Below are positions 25,771 through 36,300 of a stretch of 64,000 nt of DNA, piece after piece. Numbering within the stretch: position 1 is the first letter of the stretch; each line of letters opens with the position of its first letter. The DNA comes from Apis mellifera. Taxonomy: Eukaryota; Arthropoda; Insecta; Hymenoptera; Apidae. Under the pieces are notes generated by a model. It made no database searches, was not told the origin of the DNA, and saw nothing but the letters and a program-made list of their open reading frames with translations. A program made the position numbers and the translations under genes. The stretch spans positions 8,152,086-8,216,085 of the forward strand of contig NC_037644.1 in the NCBI RefSeq assembly GCF_003254395.2, read 5' to 3'.

Positions 25771-27449
25771 AATATAATTTACATTATATTTAATATTTTA
25801 CTTATTATTTTTTATTTTTACTAATATTTATTACTTTTTATAAAAAGTACAAACTTCAAGACTAAATTTTAACTAAATTTTACACTTCCTTTCCCTCTTC
25901 CCCTATCATTGCTCGTCACGAGAGGGCAGCCAAATCGAGGAAGGAACCATGTCGAGAGAGGAACCGATTTTCCAGTAAATATGATATCAATACGTCGTCC
26001 GTCTCGAAGAATTCTCTCAGCCGCCACCTCGAGAGAACCTCCTCTCCTCTTCCCTTTCCCCTTGGTGGCAGGAGCAGAATTAGTTGGGAAGTGAGGTGAG
26101 CTACGATCGCTACGTGCCCGAAATAGCCAAGTCGATCCATATTCTTCCCGTGTTCACCGTCCCCTTTTTCATTTATACACGGATCCGTGTCTCGGCCTCT
26201 GCATAAACTGCGAAATGAAATTTATGGGCGAAATGCGTTCGAACCGAATCGCATGGGAAGAGGAGCTTTTCCTAAGGGGGATGGAAGGGGAAGGGAAGCG
26301 ACATCTGCAACGATAATTAATTATGCGTCTTTTTTTCTTTTTTCTTCTTCTTCTTTCTTTCTTTTGGATTTCCAGATAGAAAATCCTTTGTTTCTTTCCA
26401 CACTTGGCCGATTCGATTTATCCCTCACCAACATCAACTCTCTCTCCCCATATTCCTTTTTTTGTTTCTCTTCTGTTGAGAGGCTGTTTCTCGAGGCGGG
26501 AAATTTGAAAAGAGAATATATACTTGATCGATTTTAACTGGTTTTTGGAGATTTTTTTTTGGAGATATTTTTTTATGATTGTATAAAAAGAGATTATAAA
26601 TTGAAGGTTATAGTTATGTTATAAGGTTATAGTAAAGGAAAATGTGTTTCTCGATTTCATTTCAATTTTATAAGTTTGAAAATTTTTTGATTTTTATATC
26701 TTTTGATGAAATTTACAACTGATATAAATTTACAAAATTTAATTATCGTTCAACTTTTCGTTACAGGCGAAAGAGGAAAGAAAAAAAGAAATGTTAAAAA
26801 GCGATGTCAACATTTTAATTCAATTTTTCCAAAAATAAAAAAAGAAACAACACAACCTCGTTCGATTCAATTTCAAATTGATCTAGCTCCAATTTAAATC
26901 ATCTTCTCAATTTTTCTTTCATGAATTTTCTATATCTTTCTCATAACAAAATTCAAATTTACTTAAAATAAACTTTTTAAAATATACTCTCTCTACTAAA
27001 ATCTACTTCTCTCTCTCCATTCTCATAATCCTTTTTCCTTTTTCATTTGTGAGCAAACAACTGCGGCGTTACGCACGAAACTAACGGGTTGGTACCGTTT
27101 CAACTAAATCCTTATAGACGAGAGAGAGAGAGAGAGAGAGAAAGAAGGTTATTGGTGTTCAAACGACAATAAAGCTTGGTTAAACTCTCATGAAGCGTTA
27201 TTACTGGAAAAAGTGTATATAATATGGAAATACACTGCCTCGAATTTCACAAGGATTTGCGTGTATTACGTTTCCTTATCGCAATATTCGAATTCAAGAT
27301 TTCAATATTTTCAATCGAAATGACTTCAATTGAAATGAATTTTAATGACAGTCCTTTCTGTCTTAAATTTTATAGCGATTGTATAATATTATCTCAATAT
27401 TTTTATATATTTTTGAGAAATTATAACAAGTATTACATGCCAATACACA
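25771..27449. other. Intron with GC-richer island and (GA)n
   Basis: 25890-26310 is GC-richer with GAGAGAGGAACCG and CCTCTCCTCTTCCC blocks. A GA run lies at 27119-27141. Frames at 25909-26140 lie on both strands over the same island and are not supported as genes. Confidence 0.45.
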
Positions 27450-27719
27450 TTAACGAGTAGTGCAAATTTTTTGAGATCGATGATAAGTTGCTCCCTGCAC
27501 GTATCCCTCATGAAATTAATTATATTGAAATTTATTATATTATTATATTAATTAAATGAATTATATTAATCATATTTTGAATCTTAAATTAAAAGGAGTA
27601 CCAATTTCTTAAGATTGATGACGAGTCATCTTTTAATGGCTTTAAAAAAAAAAAAAATTACAAATTAAAAGTATTAATTAATTCATAAACGAATCTCAAT
27701 CATTTTTGTATACCAATTT

Positions 27720-27775
<56 letters not shown>

Positions 27776-28026
27776 AAAAATTGAAGCATATATATATCAA
27801 AAAATTGAAGCATATATATATCAAAAAATTGAAGCATATATATATCAAAAAATTGGAGCATATATATATCAAAAAATTTGAGCATATATATATATATATC
27901 TCTCTCAAAAAATTGGAGCATTGTTCAATTTCTTAAGATTGATGACGAGTTATCTTTTAATGGCTCCAAAAAAAAAAAATTATAAATTAAAAGTATTAAT
28001 TAATTCATAAGCGAATTTTTGTATAC

Positions 28027-28080
<54 letters not shown>

Positions 28081-28100
28081 AAAATTGGAACATATATCAT
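27450..28100. repeat. Duplicated block with (AT)n and a 24-bp minisatellite
   Basis: TTTCTTAAGATTGATGACGA begins two copies (about 27607 and 27930), each continuing through AAATTAAAAGTATTAATTAA and TTTTTGTATACCAA into an AT run (27722-27773 and 28031-28079). An older third copy may start near 27468. Between them the 24-bp unit ATATATATATCAAAAAATTG plus AAGC is repeated about five times, which produces periodic open frames on both strands. Confidence 0.92.
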
Positions 28101-28535
28101 ATATCAAAAATTGGTGTATCGTCGAATATTAGTAGAATACTTTTCCCTAGAAGATTCCGTAGAGGGAAGGTCGCGAATTAATTTCCACTAATTCCATAGG
28201 GAGTTTTGGAAAACGGAGGCCTCGGCCAAATTACCAGGCCGGGCGGCCAATAGGCATCGATTTAATCCGGCCAAACAAGGCAGGGCGCGTTTCGTATTGG
28301 CGCTTGCCAATTCACGAATGCGCGTAATAGCTGGCGGCATTAGACCGCTTATCCAACGCTCTCCCTTTGACCTCCCCGCATCGTTTCACGCTTCAAAGTA
28401 ATATCGCCCGTCACACCGGCCTGTCCGAACTTAATTACGTGGCTGGGCCACCATTTAATAGCGCCCAAGAATTTTCCATCCTCGTGCCCCGTCCCGCACG
28501 GGGGAACCACGAGCGGCTAATAATGATGGAACGAT
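28101..28535. promoter_or_regulatory. Strong GC-rich island, candidate enhancer
   Basis: About 340 bp at 28190-28530 stands out sharply from the flanking A+T-rich arrays. It contains GGCCTCGGCCAAATTACC at 28218-28235, further GGCCAA words at 28245 and 28269, ATCGATTTAATCC, GCTGGCGGCATTAG and CTTAATTACG. No frame has splice sites or domain content. The word GGCCTCGGCCA recurs in the island at 59230. A conserved cis-regulatory element is my inference. Confidence 0.4.
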
Positions 28536-28769
28536 AGAAAAAGATTTCTTCTTGTGTCGGATAAATGACAGTTGGGGGTGATTTCTGATTTTTTTTTCCT
28601 CTTCTCGAGAGGAGAAGCTTCGATATTTCGATGCGCGCGAATTATTAATAAATTATTTCGAGCAGAATGAAAAGAGAAGGAAGATAAGGATAAAGGTAAG
28701 GAAGAATTCGATATATTTGTACTAAATGGAATTTCTCTTCTTTCTTTCATTCATAATACTATAAATTAT
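28536..28769. other. Intron between island and array
   Basis: Purine-rich stretch AGAGAAGGAAGATAAGGATA near 28673; nothing else seen. Confidence 0.5.
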
Positions 28770-30180
28770 TTAATCTTAACTATACTGAACAGACGTCGAT
28801 TTACAAGTTGAGAACCACTGTGCATATAAAATTCACATGTGTTTTACGGAGATAATTGTTTAATTTGACTGGAAATTTTTAAATTATTTAATCATAATTA
28901 TATTGAATAGTCATCGATTCACAAGTTGAGAACCACTGTGTGTATACAATTCACGTGTGTTTTACAGAGATAATTGTTTAATTTGACTGGAAATTTTTAA
29001 ATTATTTAATCATATACTGAATAGTTCGATTCACAAGTTGAGAACAACTGCGTGTATAGAATTTATATGTGTTTTATGGAGATAATTGTTTAATTTGACT
29101 GGAAATTTTTTTTGTGAAGAGATGAAAAAAGAAGAAAGGATCATGAAATTGTATTATATTTCGATAGGAATTAATCGTAACTGTATTCAGATTATGAGAT
29201 TTTATTCAATATCTAGGAAACAGTCGTCGATTCACAAGTTGAGAACCACTGTATAGAATTCTGTGTATAGAATTTATATGTGTTTTATGGAGATAATTGT
29301 TTAATTTGACTGGAAATTTTTTTTGGGAAGAGATGAAAAAAGAAGAAAGGATCATGAAATTGTATTATATTTCGATAGGAATTAATCGTAACTGTATTCA
29401 GATTGTGAAATTTTATTCAATATCTAGGAAACAGTCGTCGATTCACAAGTTGAGAACCACTGTATAGAATTCTGTGTATAGAATTTATATGTGTTTTATG
29501 GAGATAATTGTTTAATTTGACTGGAAATTTTTTTTGGGAAGAGATGAAAAAAGAAGAAAGGATCATGAAATTGTATTATATTTCGACAGGAATTAATCGT
29601 AACTGTATTCAGATTGTGAAATTTTATTCAATATCTAAGAAACAGTCGTCGATTCACAAGTTGAGAACCACTGTATAGAATTCTGTGTATAGAATTTATA
29701 TGTGTTTTATGGAGATAATTGTTTAATTTGACTGGAAATTTTTTATGTGAAGAGATGAAAAAAGAAGAAAGGATCATGAAATTGTATTATATTTCGATAG
29801 GAATTAATCGTAACTGTATTCAGATTGTGAAATTTTATTCAATATCTAGGAAACAGTCGTCGATTCATAAGTTGAGAACCACTGTATAGAATTCTGTGTA
29901 TAGAATTTATATGTGTTTTATGGAGATAATTGTTTAATTTGACTGGAAATTTTTTATGTGAAGAGATGAAAAAAGAATAAAGGATTATGAAATTGTATTA
30001 TATTTCGATAGGAATTAATCGTAACTGTACTGAGATTGTGAGACTTTGTTCAACATTTAGGAAACAATCATCGATTCACAAGTTGAGAACCACTGTATAG
30101 AATTCTGTGTGTTTTACGGAGATAATTGTTTAATTTGACTGGAAGAGATGAAAAAAGAAAGAAGAAAGGATCATGAAATT
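28770..30180. repeat. Tandem array with exact 211-bp period
   Basis: TTCACAAGTTGAGAACCACT and close variants recur at about 28800, 28918, 29029, 29231, 29442, 29653, 29864 and 30075. The first three units are short (about 118 and 111 bp). After that a segment with GAAGAGATGAAAAAAGAAG, GGATCATGAAATTGTATTAT and GAATTAATCGTAACTGTATT is included and the period becomes 211 bp exactly, for four steps. The 211-bp units are nearly identical, so this part expanded recently. The last unit is truncated. Confidence 0.95.
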
Positions 30181-32774
30181 GTATTATATTTCGATACGAA
30201 TTACAATTCATTCGGTACGCTCAATAATAATTACGTGGGGCAGGTTGTGTCTTAACGTTGATAAATTGTACGCGCATGCGCGGAATAGATATTCAGCGAG
30301 AGGCAAAATTATTATTATGCGAATCTTGTATGATACTTTAATGTCAATAAATTGTGCGCGAATCCGGAAGGCATTTAGCCACGAGTTATTATTATTATGG
30401 TTACAAATACCATTGATCGGAATCGATATATCTCGAAATTAATGACGAATTATGGGAAAACGATTGTGGCGATATGCGATAATACACCATCTTTTTCCTT
30501 CCTTTTCTTCCCTTTAATTTCGAATTGGTCTTTATCTTATCGCTAACGACGACACATGTTTCGTTTTCTTTAGGGAGAAAAGAAAGAAAGAGAGAGAGAG
30601 AGAGAAAAGAAAAGAATTAATACTTAAAAAGGGATGAAAAGTAATTTCAAGATGAGAAATAACAAGATCTCGTTTCTATATATGAATCTCTTTAAAAAAA
30701 GTTCGACTCTTTTGAGAAGAGGATCCGCAGCAAGAAGTAGTAAGACAAAAGGGATCATATTTATCGTCAGTTCTAGCTTCGTATTTCTTTTTTTTTTTTC
30801 TTGAGGAGATGAAAGTGGAGCAGAGTGGAGTTATTTAAAATAAAGTACACCCTCGAAAATGTACATAATGTACCGAATTGGATAATACAGGTCAGTTTTC
30901 CATTTTTACTGGAATATATATAAAAAGGGAATAAGCATTCTTATTTAAATTATTTAAATTATTTTTCGCCATTTCTCTTTTTATAAATCGAATAATTCAA
31001 GCTTCCAAATATAAAATGCAATTAAATATTTCATCATTATACGCGAAATGATAAATATTTAAATCATAAAATTAACTGTAGAAATGAATGTTTTTATCAA
31101 CACATTTGAACAAGTCTAATTAAATTAAATTCTTCTTTCTTCTTTTTTTTTTAAAATCAATTTTCAATAATTTTTCAATCAATCGATTATTCGCAACAAA
31201 CTAATCATTTATTAATTTCTAATTTACAAATTTTTAATTTCTTCTAACCTAATCTAACTAATTTCTACTTTAATCTTATCCAACATAACCTAACTTTTAC
31301 TTTAAACATTTTAATTTTACCAATCGATATAAACATTCTCAAAAATGGAATTGCTGATAGAAATACGAATATCGATTCAATTTTAAGGGAAAAAAATGAA
31401 AATAAACATTCGTGCAGATAATCCATTTAAGCGGAAACATTCCGTCCATTTTTATCCAATGATAAAGTTTCTAATCTCGTTCGAGCGAGTCGATCGATAT
31501 ATTGCGATATTTATTACGATTTTCGGATATGAATACCTAGGATTATGTAGTAAATTGCCAACATCCCTGTATTCACGTTTTCATTGGCGTCATTTATCTA
31601 AACGTTATCGATTATCGGTCGGACTTTTTGAAAATAGCTTTTCGATAATAATTCGAACAGATCGTCGATCTATCTTTGTTAGAAACACTACACGCGATTA
31701 TGGCGTATTATTGAAAATATCGTGGCATTTATAAATAAAGGTTTAAAGGCGAGATCGAAGTAAATTGAAAATACGTTTTATCCATCTTTTTTTTTTAGAT
31801 TTTATTTACATGTATTGTAATATACTTTTGTGAATACGATGTGAATACGATCTCAATTTTATAGTTTCCCATTTATTGGATCGTTTATTAATATCATACG
31901 TTTGGGACCAAATTCATAAAATGGTGGCGTAAAACAATCGAGGCCACATGTGTTTAATGTAAAACGAAATGAATGAAAATAATATATCTATTAATATTAA
32001 TATTATCATTGAATGATATATCATAGTATTTTTAGAGAAAATTTAATATACGTGTAAAAAATTATTAATAACAACAAATTGAATCAATTGAAAAATTACT
32101 TTATATTTATTTTCAACTTTATTCTGAGATTTTTCGAGAATTTTCTCTCTCTTTCTTCATCAAATAATTGAACGAATAATTTAAATGTTATTAAATTAAT
32201 GACACGAGATTTTTAACAAAATTCGATCAGTTGTTATCCTCGTTGTTATCGTCGATGCTATTGTGCATGCAATGATGTCAAAGTTTGGATTCTCGTTGCA
32301 GTTTCGCGAAACTTTAGCTAAACATGGATAGATATATACTCTCGGTTATGGAGCAAGTTTCGTTATAAATATAGGTCGAGGTATAAATAATTGAGAATTT
32401 TTGCGAGCGTGTTCAAAAATGATAATATTAATAAAGAACATTTGCAAAATTTTCATAGTTTAAAATAATATCCAATTAACACGTCCTCCATTTTATTTTA
32501 TTACACTTCACCAATTATGATTTATTCTTCAAAATCGATCTAATCCATTTTCTTAAACGAGAAACAACCCCGATTTTAAATAATATATATATAAAAAAAG
32601 CAATTCCACAATTTCTAAAATTTCCATCATCGACGATACTCGTGAAAAAACAAATTCTCATCAATACGAAACAATTTTACATTTAATCTCTCCTCCGTGT
32701 TATATATTCCATATTTTCGTACGTATCGACTGATGATAAAACAGATGATAAAAAGAAAAGAAATTCGTACTCAC
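30181..32774. other. Intron next to the EC1 exon, unassigned
   Basis: Contains a short GA run near 30590-30605 and an open plus-strand frame of 112 codons at 31396-31734 that has no recognisable domain. Degenerate CCTAA-like words at 31243-31295 are too scattered to be telomeric repeat. Confidence 0.5.
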
Positions 32775-32992
32775 CTCGCGGTCGAGCGGTTTCGCCAACG
32801 TGATAACGCCTGTTCGTGGATTTACAACGAAATGGTCCGTGAGTTGTATCCCATATTTCACAGGCGATCCCTCAGGATCATGGCCCTTAAGGACGAACAC
32901 CTCGGTTCCGACTTTCGTTGATTCGGAGAGCGTGAGGCCCGCGGGGTATCCGTTCGGCTCGAGGATAGGTGGCTCGTTTACATTGTTCGCTC
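32775..32992 (-). CDS. Cad87A: Cadherin exon (start of EC1), Cadherin-87A-like
   Basis: Most N-terminal exon recognised, 218 nt. The acceptor is TTGTTGTTCCAG; the first two bases complete a codon begun upstream (phase 1) and the donor is CGCGAG/GTGAGT (phase 0). The peptide starts ANNVNEPPILEP and carries EC1 hallmarks: LSEST with the calcium-binding Glu, GHDPEG in place of the classical DxD, FVVNPRTGVI, and the closing LDRE. No signal peptide is encoded here; the NEPP-type start suggests that cleavage occurs just before it, so a short leader exon must lie at higher coordinates. Joining to the exon at 8449-8706 keeps frame and makes a complete EC1. The next plus-strand gene starts about 1.2 kb away. 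Family call is very secure; the specific name is moderate. Confidence 0.93.
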
Positions 32993-33159
32993 CTGGAACA
33001 ACAACACACTTGCTTTCATGCTGGATACGATCGGTGTTAAGTATTCCACGAAACTTTCCTTATTTTCGATGCAAATTTCTGATTAAAAATTTTTCTATCG
33101 ATTTTTTGAAAGCAAGTATAAAGTATAAGATATAAGATATGGGGATAAGTTTTGTCGAA

Positions 33160-33810
33160 ATTTTTTGAAGAAGAAATGTCAAATATTATTAATATTAAAT
33201 AGTAAATATTTATTCCATGAATTTACTTTACTTACTTATTTTCGATGCAAGTTTGTGATTAAAAATACAGTATAAGATACACGTGTGGAGGTTTTTAAGT
33301 TTTGTCGAAATTTTTTGAAGAAGAAATATCAAATATAGTATTAAGTAGTAAATATTTATTCCACGAATGTATTTTACTTATTTACTTATTTATTTTCGAT
33401 GCAAGTTTGTACTTAAAAATACAGTATAAAATATACATGTGGGGGTAAATTTTGTTGAAATTTTTTGGACAGGGAGTGTTAAATACGATATTAAGTAATA
33501 AATATTATTATATATTTATTATATATTCTTATTATTATTATCTTATTATATCTTTTTATTATTCTTAAATATATTATATATATTTATTATATATTGATTA
33601 TTTATAATCACGAATGTATTTTCGATGCAAGTTTGTGATTAAAAATACGGTATAAGATGTACGTAAGTTTTGTTGAAATTTTTTGGTTGAATTTTTATAT
33701 ATATTGATTATTTATAATCACAAATGTATTTTCGATGCAAGTTTGTGATTAAAAATACGGTATAAGATGTACGTAAGTTTTGTTGAAATTTTTTGGTTGA
33801 ATTTTTTCGT
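33160..33810. repeat. Diverged tandem array beside the EC1 exon
   Basis: ATTTTCGATGCAAGTTTGTG occurs at about 33061 (variant), 33238, 33391, 33618 and 33728, followed by ATTAAAAATACAGTATAAGA and AAGTTTTGTTGAAATTTTTT. The last two units are nearly identical at 110-bp spacing; the earlier ones are 150-230 bp. An ATATTATT-rich insert splits the third unit. Confidence 0.9.
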
Positions 33811-34179
33811 TACCTACCTACGTGTTTTGCGTGTAAAGAAGAAGAAGCAATTGTTATTAAATTCACGCGTGCCACGCAATTTTTCCCTGTGAAATAATAA
33901 TAAAAAAATTTTTGCTACACGCCGATTAATAGAAAAACATTATCCCCAGTCAGCGCCATAATTTCTCTTCGCAGCTGTCTATAATAGCGCGCGCCGTGTG
34001 CATAATGCAACCGATAATTATCGGTTTTTACAATGGCAAGAAATTTACGAAGAAATCGGAAAACTCCCGGGTTTATTAAACGATGATTTATTAAACGTTT
34101 CGAATAATACATACACGCGGTTATATACGCGGTACGAATAAAGTTGAGAAAATTTTATTTCTCGAGGGAGCGAGGAGGA
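33811..34179. other. Interval before the odorant receptor
   Basis: Short spacer with a moderately GC-rich part near 33930-34010 (GCGCGCGCCGTGTGC). It would hold the receptor promoter. On the minus strand the frame at 33915-34112 shows no signal peptide with a usable donor. Confidence 0.45.
34121..34128 (+). promoter_or_regulatory. Possible TATA element upstream of the odorant receptor
   Basis: TTATATAC stands about 55 nt before the chosen ATG, inside an otherwise GC-richer short stretch, so a transcript starting near 34150 would have a very short leader. No transcript evidence is available. Confidence 0.25.
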
Positions 34180-34470
34180 ATGAGGCGAGCGAGGCCGGAG
34201 AAAAGCGTTTATCTCGTTTGGCTGAGCGTGGCCATGACCTTCTGCTGGCCCCTGCCCCCAGACACCGCGAGAAAAAGGATCGTGGGGATGAAAGTTTTAC
34301 TAATCATCTCGATTGTCAACGGTTGCGCCGTGATCCTGCCCATGCTTTACTGGATCCATTTGCATTTAGACGATATCATCTCACTTTTCAAATGCATCTG
34401 CGTGGCCCTTTGCCTCGTCCAGTACGTCGCCCAGACCATCGTGTGCCTCGTGAAATATGACACGCTGCAA
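34180..34470 (+). CDS. Odorant receptor exon 1 (residues 1-97)
   Basis: Starts MRRARPEKSVYLVW and ends KYDTLQ/GTAAGT in phase 0. It holds helix 1 (about residues 35-60, KVLLIISIVNGC...) and helix 2 (about 68-92, ICVALCLVQYVAQ). The short basic N terminus is expected to be cytoplasmic. The same frame is open a little upstream to 34144 but has no ATG there. Confidence 0.88.
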
Positions 34471-36300
34471 GTAAGTTCGCGAGAAGAGAGAATGGGAGGA
34501 GGCCTCGATTATAACGCGTGATCGATCGTCGGTATATCTTCAATATTTTTTTCGCCACGAAATTCAAAGATAGACGTACAGTAAATGAATAAAAGATTTC
34601 TTTGAGGCCTGTTCTCGTTTCGCGAGACGAGGAGGAATTAATCACTGTTTAATCGTAATTAAGTTAATTGCAGCGAGTCGTGGACGAGATGATGGGATTA
34701 ATTGAAGAAAGGAGGATGTACGAAATTTTGCGCGCATACGCGTCGAAATGTAACACTTTGTACGGGGCGTCTATAGCATCGATATACGTCTGCGGGACAA
34801 GCTTTATATTCGCCCCCCTATTCCTCCCAAATCCTTTCCCCTTTGAAACGGAATACCCGTTCCACGTTAACACAACAACGAGAATTTTTATCATATACGC
34901 GAGCCACGTCCTCGTCATATTTCAAGGCACAGCCCATATGTGCTTGTGCATGTTCGGGGCCTTGCTGCTATGGTTCACGACCGCAAGATTCGAGTGTTTG
35001 ATCGGCGAGTTGCGGGGCGTAACGAGTGTCGATACGCTAGTCGTATGTCTTGAGAAACACTCGCGCTTGAAGAGGTAAACATTTCCTTTTCTCCGTGTAA
35101 TTAGGCATCGATCGCAAGGAGGAGAAGAGTTTTCGAGTTTTTTCACTGTTCACCGATCGATAACTTTCTCAGTCGGTAACTCTAACAAGTGATTTCGACA
35201 ACGTAAAATTTTATATCTCGCTAGGGATATTTTCTATCATCCGTGTTCACTATAGCATGCCAAAATGAAACTTTTCGTCGATTTCAGCTAATTTTATTTT
35301 CGAATAACATCAGATTGTCGAGTTTGAATTAATTTTTAGGAGGAATATTACAATATATAAGGAACGTATAAAAAAAATGGTTACTTAACTTTAAGCTTAA
35401 TTTACAAAATTAATTTTAAATTAAATTAAATTTAAATCGATTACGCGTGTTTTATTCATTCAATCGATTAAAAAGAGGATTAAAAATTTCGATGCATCGT
35501 TATTTTTTAATAAATTTGAAAAAGAGACAGTATTTATTATCGCAAGTTCTGTTGTCCAGATACGCGGAAGAAGTTGTGAGCTGTATTCGTTTCCTAGTGT
35601 TTCACGCAATACTGTTAGGCACGTTTGTGTTGACCTTGTGCGGCATAGTGTTGATCATAGTAAGTGGAGAGACTGACACGACGACGATTTCACACGATAT
35701 ATTATATGGATTAACCGCCGCCAATTCCGTAAACAGAATTCGCCATTAATCGTGAAGGCGCAGTTTATAATCATATGCGTGTGCATCCTTTTGGAAATTT
35801 ATTTGTACGCGTTGCCCGCCGACTACATGTACGATATGGTAAGTTGTGAATGTCAATATAACCTCTCTTTTTAAGATTATTTTTATCTTTAAAATTAAAA
35901 AGAATTTTTTTAAACTCGATTATTTCGATTCAAGATGATTTTCTTTTTTTTTTTTTTTTTAATTAATCTTGATTTGAGTCGATACCTTTCCATTCAAAAA
36001 CCATTATTTTAAAATTCGCAGAGCATGAACATTTCGAGAAGCGTGTACGACTCGATATGGTACGAGCAGAGGTTGGACTTGCAAAAAGCTTTGTTGACCG
36101 TATTGGCGTTTCAAAAACCGATAGCAGTCTCGATCAACGTTCTATTGCCCGAGCTCACTATACGATATTACTGTTCGGTAAGTAATCGATAATGTCCATT
36201 AATCTTGAACCAACATGTAAATACAATTTGAATAACAACGTTTCAGTACGTGTCCAACGCCCTGTCAATCTTCGCAGCTCTTCGTACCGTGGTGGAATAA
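34180..36300 (+). CDS. Odorant receptor (7tm_6 family), six exons, 367 aa
   Basis: Insect odorant receptor: a seven-helix, inverted-topology membrane protein that forms an odour-gated cation channel with Orco in sensory neuron dendrites (family knowledge). Exons: 34180-34470, 34674-35074, 35560-35659, 35737-35838, 36022-36177, 36247-36300; every junction is GT-AG and the sum is 1104 nt, 367 codons plus stop. Diagnostic residues: WPLPPD near residue 23, LKRYAEEV before helix 5, YALPADY in helix 6, then WYEQRLDLQKALL, FQKP, LPELTIRYYC and the C-terminal SIFAALRTVVE. Length is slightly short for the family (about 380-400). The ATG at 34180 puts the WP motif at the usual distance from the start. 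No frameshift or stop is seen, so it looks functional. I cannot assign an Apis Or number. It stands alone here, not in a tandem receptor array. Confidence 0.92.
34674..35074 (+). CDS. Odorant receptor exon 2 (residues 98-231)
   Basis: Acceptor TTAATTGCAG, begins RVVDEMMGLIEER. It carries helix 3 (around IASIYVCGTSFIFAPLF) and helix 4 (around IIYASHVLVIFQGTAHMC), separated by an extracellular loop LPNPFPFETEYPFHV rich in Pro and aromatics, as usual for this family. It ends within the Arg codon of HSRLKR, donor AG/GTAAAC (phase 2). Confidence 0.9.
35560..35659 (+). CDS. Odorant receptor exon 3 (helix 5)
   Basis: Acceptor CTGTTGTCCAG; the first base completes Arg 231, followed by YAEEVVSCIRFLVFH and the helix 5 segment ending LCGIVLII. 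Donor ATA/GTAAGT, phase 0. An upstream intron of 485 bp separates it from exon 2. Confidence 0.87.
35737..35838 (+). CDS. Odorant receptor exon 4 (helix 6)
   Basis: 34 codons in phase 0, NSPLIVKAQFIIICVCILL through ALPADYMYDM, donor ATG/GTAAGT. I chose the acceptor AAACAG at 35731-35736 because the nine residues it adds match the family pattern between helices 5 and 6. A second in-frame acceptor, GGCGCAG ending at 35763, would drop those nine residues. The intron before it is only 77 bp. Confidence 0.78.
36022..36177 (+). CDS. Odorant receptor exon 5 (loop and helix 7 start)
   Basis: Acceptor AATTCGCAG, 52 codons in phase 0. It contains VYDSIWYEQRLDLQKALL, FQKPIAVSI and LPELTIRYYCS. This QKP...P.L...YY block is the most conserved part of insect odorant receptors and lies at the start of the pore-lining helix 7. 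Donor TCG/GTAAGT. Confidence 0.92.
36247..36300 (+). CDS. Odorant receptor exon 6 (C terminus)
   Basis: Acceptor CAACGTTTCAG, then YVSNALSIFAALRTVVE and TAA at 36298-36300. This short terminal exon with the S.F..LR..E ending is typical of hymenopteran receptors. Confidence 0.9.
   Translation, partial: YVSNALSIFAALRTVVE

Noticed and set aside
27696..27936. Regular peptides of Ile/Tyr repeats on both strands
   Set aside because: Direct translation of (AT)n and the 24-bp minisatellite.
28770..30180. Regular repeats considered as CRISPR
   Set aside because: Units are 211 bp with no short constant repeat and unique spacers, and the DNA is clearly insect nuclear.
31243..31295. CCTAA-like words suggesting interstitial telomere repeat
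   Set aside because: Only a few scattered, irregular words, not a tandem run.
31396..31734. 112-codon plus-strand frame
   Set aside because: No recognisable family, no splice context, and surrounding composition is intronic.
34388..35146. Minus-strand open frames across the receptor exons
   Set aside because: Antisense shadows of odorant receptor exons 1 and 2.
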